Below are positions 60,756-64,000 of a stretch of DNA of 64,000 nucleotides, one piece after another. The stretch is from positions 62,001-126,000 of the forward strand of contig DATKSL010000027.1 of the NCBI GenBank assembly GCA_035531675.1. The letters run 5' to 3'. The notes beneath the pieces were generated by a model. The model did no database searches. It had not been told where the DNA came from and saw nothing but the letters and a program-made list of their open reading frames with translations. Position numbers and translations under genes: made by a program. The stretch is from JAJPIG01 sp035531675 (lineage in GTDB: Bacteria; Desulfobacterota; Binatia; Binatales; Binataceae). Every line of letters begins with the position of its first letter. Within the stretch, counting starts at the first letter, position 1.

Positions 60756-61549
60756 TGGACGCGCACGACCCCACCGCCGGCAACGGCGCGGCGCCCGGCG
60801 CCGAACAGCTCCCGTTCATCCGGGTGACGGGACTGGAGAAAAGCTTTGGCGGCAAGCCGATCCTGCGCGGTATCGATCTCGAGGTGCGCCACGGCGAGAC
60901 GCTGGTTATCCTGGGCGGCAGCGGCGAGGGCAAGAGCGTCCTGCTGCGCCATCTCAACGGCTTGCTGATGCCCGACCGCGGCACCGTAATCGTCGGCGGA
61001 CGCAACCTGGCGCTACTCGACGAAGATCAGCTCGCCGCGCTGCGCAAGGAGGTCGGGATGGTGTTTCAGCTCGGCGCGCTGTTCGATTCGATGACCGTGT
61101 ACGAGAACGTCAGCTACCCGCTGCATGAGCATAGCGCGATGGCCGAGGAGCAGATCCATGCGCGGGTGCGCGAGTTGCTGGCGATGGTGCAGCTCGACGG
61201 GGTCGACGGGGTCGAGGAGCTGCTGCCGGCCGAGCTTTCGGGCGGCATGAAAAAGCGCGTCGCCATCGCTCGCACCCTCGCGCTCGAGCCGCACGCCGTG
61301 CTCTACGACGAGCCGACCACCGGTCTCGATCCGCTGGTGGCCCATCGCATCAGCGTTCAGATGCGCGAGTTGCAGGAACGGCTGGGCTTGACCAGCGTGG
61401 TGGTGACCCACGATCTCAAAAACGCCTTCGTCGTGGGTGATCGCTTCGCGCTGCTCTATCACGGTAAGATTCGGGTGAGCGGCACCGCCGACGAGGTGCG
61501 CGCCTCGCGCGATGAGTTGATGCAGGATTTTCTCAAGACTGCGCTCTAA
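60755..61549 (+). CDS. mlaF: MlaF-type ABC transporter ATP-binding protein
   Basis: A 264-residue ATPase. Walker A is GGSGEGKS, the Q-loop is VGMVFQLGALFDSMTV, the signature is ELSGGMKKRVAIAR and Walker B is HAVLYDEPTTGLDP, with the typical MlaF MVFQ region. It powers the MlaE permease. It starts on the mlaE stop and is followed 18 bp later by mlaD. Confidence 0.96.
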   Translation: MDAHDPTAGNGAAPGAEQLPFIRVTGLEKSFGGKPILRGIDLEVRHGETLVILGGSGEGKSVLLRHLNGLLMPDRGTVIVGGRNLALLDEDQLAALRKEVGMVFQLGALFDSMTVYENVSYPLHEHSAMAEEQIHARVRELLAMVQLDGVDGVEELLPAELSGGMKKRVAIARTLALEPHAVLYDEPTTGLDPLVAHRISVQMRELQERLGLTSVVVTHDLKNAFVVGDRFALLYHGKIRVSGTADEVRASRDELMQDFLKTAL

Positions 61550-61567
61550 CCCGGAGGGGGTTACACC

Positions 61568-62674
61568 GTGGCTCAATCCACATCCAGGACGGTGCGGGTC
61601 GGATTGCTGATTTTCGCCGGGCTCGTGATTCTGGCCTTCGGCATCATGTCAATCGGGAGGGGTTCGCGATGGTTCACCGGCTCCGAGACCCTGGCCGCGC
61701 GCTTCCATCGCGTCAACGGCCTGCAGGCCGGCGCGCCGGTGCGGCTGGCGGGGGTCAGTATCGGATCGGTCGCGCGGATCAAGTTTTTATCCGACAATCC
61801 CAACCAGAACCTGATTGAGGTGACGCTGTGGATTCGCGAGTCGGCCGCCGCTCATGTGCGGGTCGATTCCAAGGCGAAAATCCAATCGATGGGACTGCTC
61901 GGGGATCAGTACGTCGAGATCGGCCCCGGCCATCCCGGCTCGCCGCCGGCCCCGGCGGGATCGATGCTGCCGGCGCGCGATCCGATCGACTACCAGACCC
62001 TGCTGCAGGCCAAAGGCACCGGCGACCTGGTCGCGAACGTGATGTCAGTGGCCGACTCGCTGCACGCGCTGCTCGATCAGCTCAACCAGGGCCACGGACT
62101 GCTGGGCCAGCTCATCCGCGGCCAGGGACACGGCGAGCCGAGGCTCAATGCGGCAGTCGTGCGCCAGACGCTCGACGATATCGGCAAGCTCACGACCGAT
62201 CTCGATCACACCGTGGTCTCGATCAACCAGGGCCGCGGCGTCGCGGGCGCGCTGGTAAGCGATCGCGTCAACGGCCGGCGGATGCTCGACAACGTCACCG
62301 CCACCCTCGACACCATGCATCATACCTCCGAGCAGCTTGGCGAAGCGGCGAGCCGCTTCAACCAGGGACGCGGCCTGCTGCCGCAACTGATCGAGAACCA
62401 GGGCTACGGCAACGAGGTGATGGCCAACCTGCGCTCGTCGTCGCGCGATCTCAGCCAGATCCTCCACAAGATCAACACCGGCCAGGGCACGGTCGGGAAG
62501 CTGGTCAACGATCCAGCCGTCTACTATGAAGTGTCCGGGATGCTCTCGAGCAGCGGCGGATGGGGTTTTTCGCTGATGCGCGGGTTCTACAACTTCTTTC
62601 ATCCGCTCGCCGGTCCCAACCCGCCCGAGCAGAGCGAGATGATCAACCTGCCGGCGTCGACGGTTTCCCATTGA
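61568..62674 (+). CDS. mlaD: MlaD/MCE-domain lipid-binding protein
   Basis: A 368-residue membrane-anchored MCE protein. One N-terminal helix (about 8-28), an MCE domain (about 40-120, with RFHRVNGLQAGAPVRLAGVSIG and GLLGDQYVEIGPG) and a long C-terminal helical region with repeats GHGLLGQLI, GRGVAGALV and GRGLLPQLIENQGYG. It forms the ring that passes lipids to the permease. The GTG has GGAGGGGG upstream. No mlaC or mlaB gene is in the window; the operon is E-F-D only. Confidence 0.93.
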   Translation: MAQSTSRTVRVGLLIFAGLVILAFGIMSIGRGSRWFTGSETLAARFHRVNGLQAGAPVRLAGVSIGSVARIKFLSDNPNQNLIEVTLWIRESAAAHVRVDSKAKIQSMGLLGDQYVEIGPGHPGSPPAPAGSMLPARDPIDYQTLLQAKGTGDLVANVMSVADSLHALLDQLNQGHGLLGQLIRGQGHGEPRLNAAVVRQTLDDIGKLTTDLDHTVVSINQGRGVAGALVSDRVNGRRMLDNVTATLDTMHHTSEQLGEAASRFNQGRGLLPQLIENQGYGNEVMANLRSSSRDLSQILHKINTGQGTVGKLVNDPAVYYEVSGMLSSSGGWGFSLMRGFYNFFHPLAGPNPPEQSEMINLPASTVSH

Positions 62675-62697
62675 CGCGCCGGGGTTAGGTGACGGCC

Positions 62698-62976
62698 ATG
62701 AAAATTGATATCGACCTCAAAGCCGGCTTCCTGCAGAACATCAAACGCGAGGTGCTCGCGACGCTGACTACCGAGGAGCGCGCGGTCATCGAGGTCTCGA
62801 CCGGCGAGATGGGCAACAAGCCCGACGCCGTCAAGCTCGGCTGGCTCAAGATGCGCACCAAGGAAAGCTGGACCAAGCAGCGCTACATGAAGGCGCTCGA
62901 CCGCACCATGAAGAAGCTGCGCGCGGCGGTCGAGGCCGAGTCCGCGCGGCGCGCCGACGACGACGACAAGCCCTAG
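62698..62976 (+). CDS. Small charged protein of unknown function downstream of mlaD
   Basis: A 92-residue helical protein rich in Lys and Glu with a very acidic end. I recognise no family. It begins at ATG 62698 with a GGTGA site upstream; an in-frame GTG at 62689 is less likely. It is close behind mlaD and may be an accessory gene. Its TAG stop and the tyrS TAG stop share the palindrome CTAG at 62973-62976. Confidence 0.55.
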   Translation: MKIDIDLKAGFLQNIKREVLATLTTEERAVIEVSTGEMGNKPDAVKLGWLKMRTKESWTKQRYMKALDRTMKKLRAAVEAESARRADDDDKP

Positions 62977-64000
62977 CGCTCGATCCGCGCCACGCGGCGC
63001 TTGCCGACCTCGATCACCTGGTTCTCGCCCGGCACGAAACGAAAGTTGATTTCGGTGATGGTGCGGCCGTCGACCCGCACCGCGCCCTGCCCGACCAGCC
63101 GGCGCGCCTCGCTGGTCGAGGCGACGAAGCCGAGCTGTTTCATCAGCTCGCAGATCCAGATTTCGCCGTCGAGCCGGTAGACCCGCGCGTCGGCCGGCAC
63201 CTCGCGGCGCTGGAACTTGGTCTCGAAATGTTCGCGCGCCCGTTCGCTGGCCTCCGCGTCGTGATACTCAGCGACGATCATCGCGGCCAGCCGCTTCTTG
63301 GCTTCCATCGGATGCATCGCGCCCGAACGGACCGCGGCCAGCTCGGCCGCGTCGCCGCCGATCAGAATCTCGAAGTAGCGCGCCATCAGCGCGTCGGAGG
63401 CCGACATCAGCTTGCCGAACATCTCCTCGGGCGGATCCTCGAGCGCAACGTAGTTGCCGTATGACTTCGACATCTTGCGCACGCCGTCGAGCCCCTCGAG
63501 CAGCGTCATGGTCATCACCACCTGCGGCGGCTGCCCGTAGGCGCGCTGCAGATCGCGGCCGACCAGCATGTTGAATTTCTGATCGGTCCCGCCCAGTTCG
63601 ACGTCGGCCTTGAGCGCCACCGAGTCATAGCCCTGGATCAACGGGTAGAGCAGCTCGTGCAGGAACAACGGCTCGCCGGCTGCGAGCCGTTTTTCAAAAT
63701 CGTCGCGCTCGAGCATCCGCGCCGCGCTGAGCTTGGCCGCGATTCCGATCAATTCGGCGACGCCCATCGCCCCCATCCACTCGCTGTTGAAGCGGATTTC
63801 GGTGCGCGCCGGATCGAGAATCTTGAACACCTGCCGTTCGTAGGTCCCGGCGTTGCGCTTGATCTGCTCGGGCGTGAGCGGTTTGCGGGTTTCGGAGCGG
63901 CCGGTCGGGTCGCCGATCATGGCGGTGAAATCGCCGACCAGGAAGACCACGGTATGGCCAACGCGCTGGAAATCGCGCAGCTTCTTGAGCGTCACGGTAT
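62973..64000 (-). CDS. tyrS: Tyrosyl-tRNA synthetase, 5' truncated by the window edge
   Basis: A class I aminoacyl-tRNA synthetase; the visible part (about 342 residues) lacks the first about 50-60 residues, including the HIGH motif, which lie beyond 64000. Present are TLKKLRDFQRVGHTVVFLVGDFTAMIGDPTGR, the tyrosine site QGYDSVALKADVELGGTDQKFN, the KMSKS loop (RKMSKSYGN) and a C-terminal S4 RNA-binding domain (TSEARRLVGQGAVRVDG). This fits the TyrZ-like group. The frame is open to the edge. Confidence 0.96.
   Translation of the reverse strand, partial: TVTLKKLRDFQRVGHTVVFLVGDFTAMIGDPTGRSETRKPLTPEQIKRNAGTYERQVFKILDPARTEIRFNSEWMGAMGVAELIGIAAKLSAARMLERDDFEKRLAAGEPLFLHELLYPLIQGYDSVALKADVELGGTDQKFNMLVGRDLQRAYGQPPQVVMTMTLLEGLDGVRKMSKSYGNYVALEDPPEEMFGKLMSASDALMARYFEILIGGDAAELAAVRSGAMHPMEAKKRLAAMIVAEYHDAEASERAREHFETKFQRREVPADARVYRLDGEIWICELMKQLGFVASTSEARRLVGQGAVRVDGRTITEINFRFVPGENQVIEVGKRRVARIER

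Overview
The window is about 64 kb of high-GC, gene-dense bacterial DNA with short intergenic gaps and strong G/C bias at third codon positions. Nearly all of it reads as chromosomal housekeeping and envelope genes. I see no integrase, transposase, phage gene, CRISPR array, rRNA or tRNA. The gene content suggests a Gram-negative soil-type lineage close to the former Deltaproteobacteria, such as Binatota (Candidatus Binatia) or a relative. The pointers are two TolC-type outer-membrane proteins, an Mla-type lipid transport operon, two DUF1329 proteins, three CaiB/BaiF CoA-transferases, an ADP-forming acyl-CoA synthetase, a MetE-core protein and an rpmE-prfA-prmC-murA-his block. That taxonomic placement is inference.

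Layout. 1-5 kb: end of an RluA-type pseudouridine synthase, a secreted Cys-containing protein and a tandem pair of TolC-family proteins. 4.8-6.5 kb: SnoaL-like protein with CoA-transferase 1. 6.6-11 kb: comF, a methyltransferase, purM, purN, a TIGR04283 glycosyltransferase, a glutaredoxin and a cold-shock-like protein. 11-14 kb: glpK and gshA, separated by a striking nested inverted repeat. 14-20 kb: a lone GspC-like protein, a D,D-carboxypeptidase, SppA and a lipoprotein. 20-24 kb: ADP-forming acyl-CoA synthetase and two TadG-like proteins in an AT-richer patch. 24.6-31.5 kb: rpmE, prfA, prmC, murA, hisD, hisB and hisA on the minus strand, interrupted by a plus-strand GlsB/YeaQ-type gene and a palindromic repeat. 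31.5-36 kb: a large secreted protein, then a DapA-like aldolase/lyase with a PfkB-SIS fusion. 36-40 kb: DUF1329, a MetE-core protein and CoA-transferase 2. 40-45 kb: a two-FHA membrane protein, a zinc-ribbon protein and a Ser/Thr kinase, facing a ClC channel. 45-51 kb: hydrolase, class III aminotransferase, AMACR-like CoA-transferase 3, a BtuF-like protein and a geranylgeranyl-reductase-family flavoprotein. 51-59.5 kb: HtrA, a fatty-acid-hydroxylase-family protein, a PCYCGC protein, DedA, an NtrC-type two-component pair and a second DUF1329 protein. 59.6-64 kb: a GGCT-family protein, mlaE-mlaF-mlaD and the 3' part of tyrS.

The most unusual item is the kinase at 41706-43268. The normal VAIK lysine is replaced by alanine and a lysine sits in the glycine-rich loop, which is the arrangement of eukaryotic WNK kinases. 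WNK kinases are chloride sensors, and the facing neighbour here is a ClC chloride channel. Other points worth a second look are the PfkB-SIS fusion paired with a DapA-family enzyme, the nested inverted repeat upstream of gshA, the palindromic repeat inside the rpmE-his block, and secretion or pilus parts (GspC, TadG) found without their usual partners.
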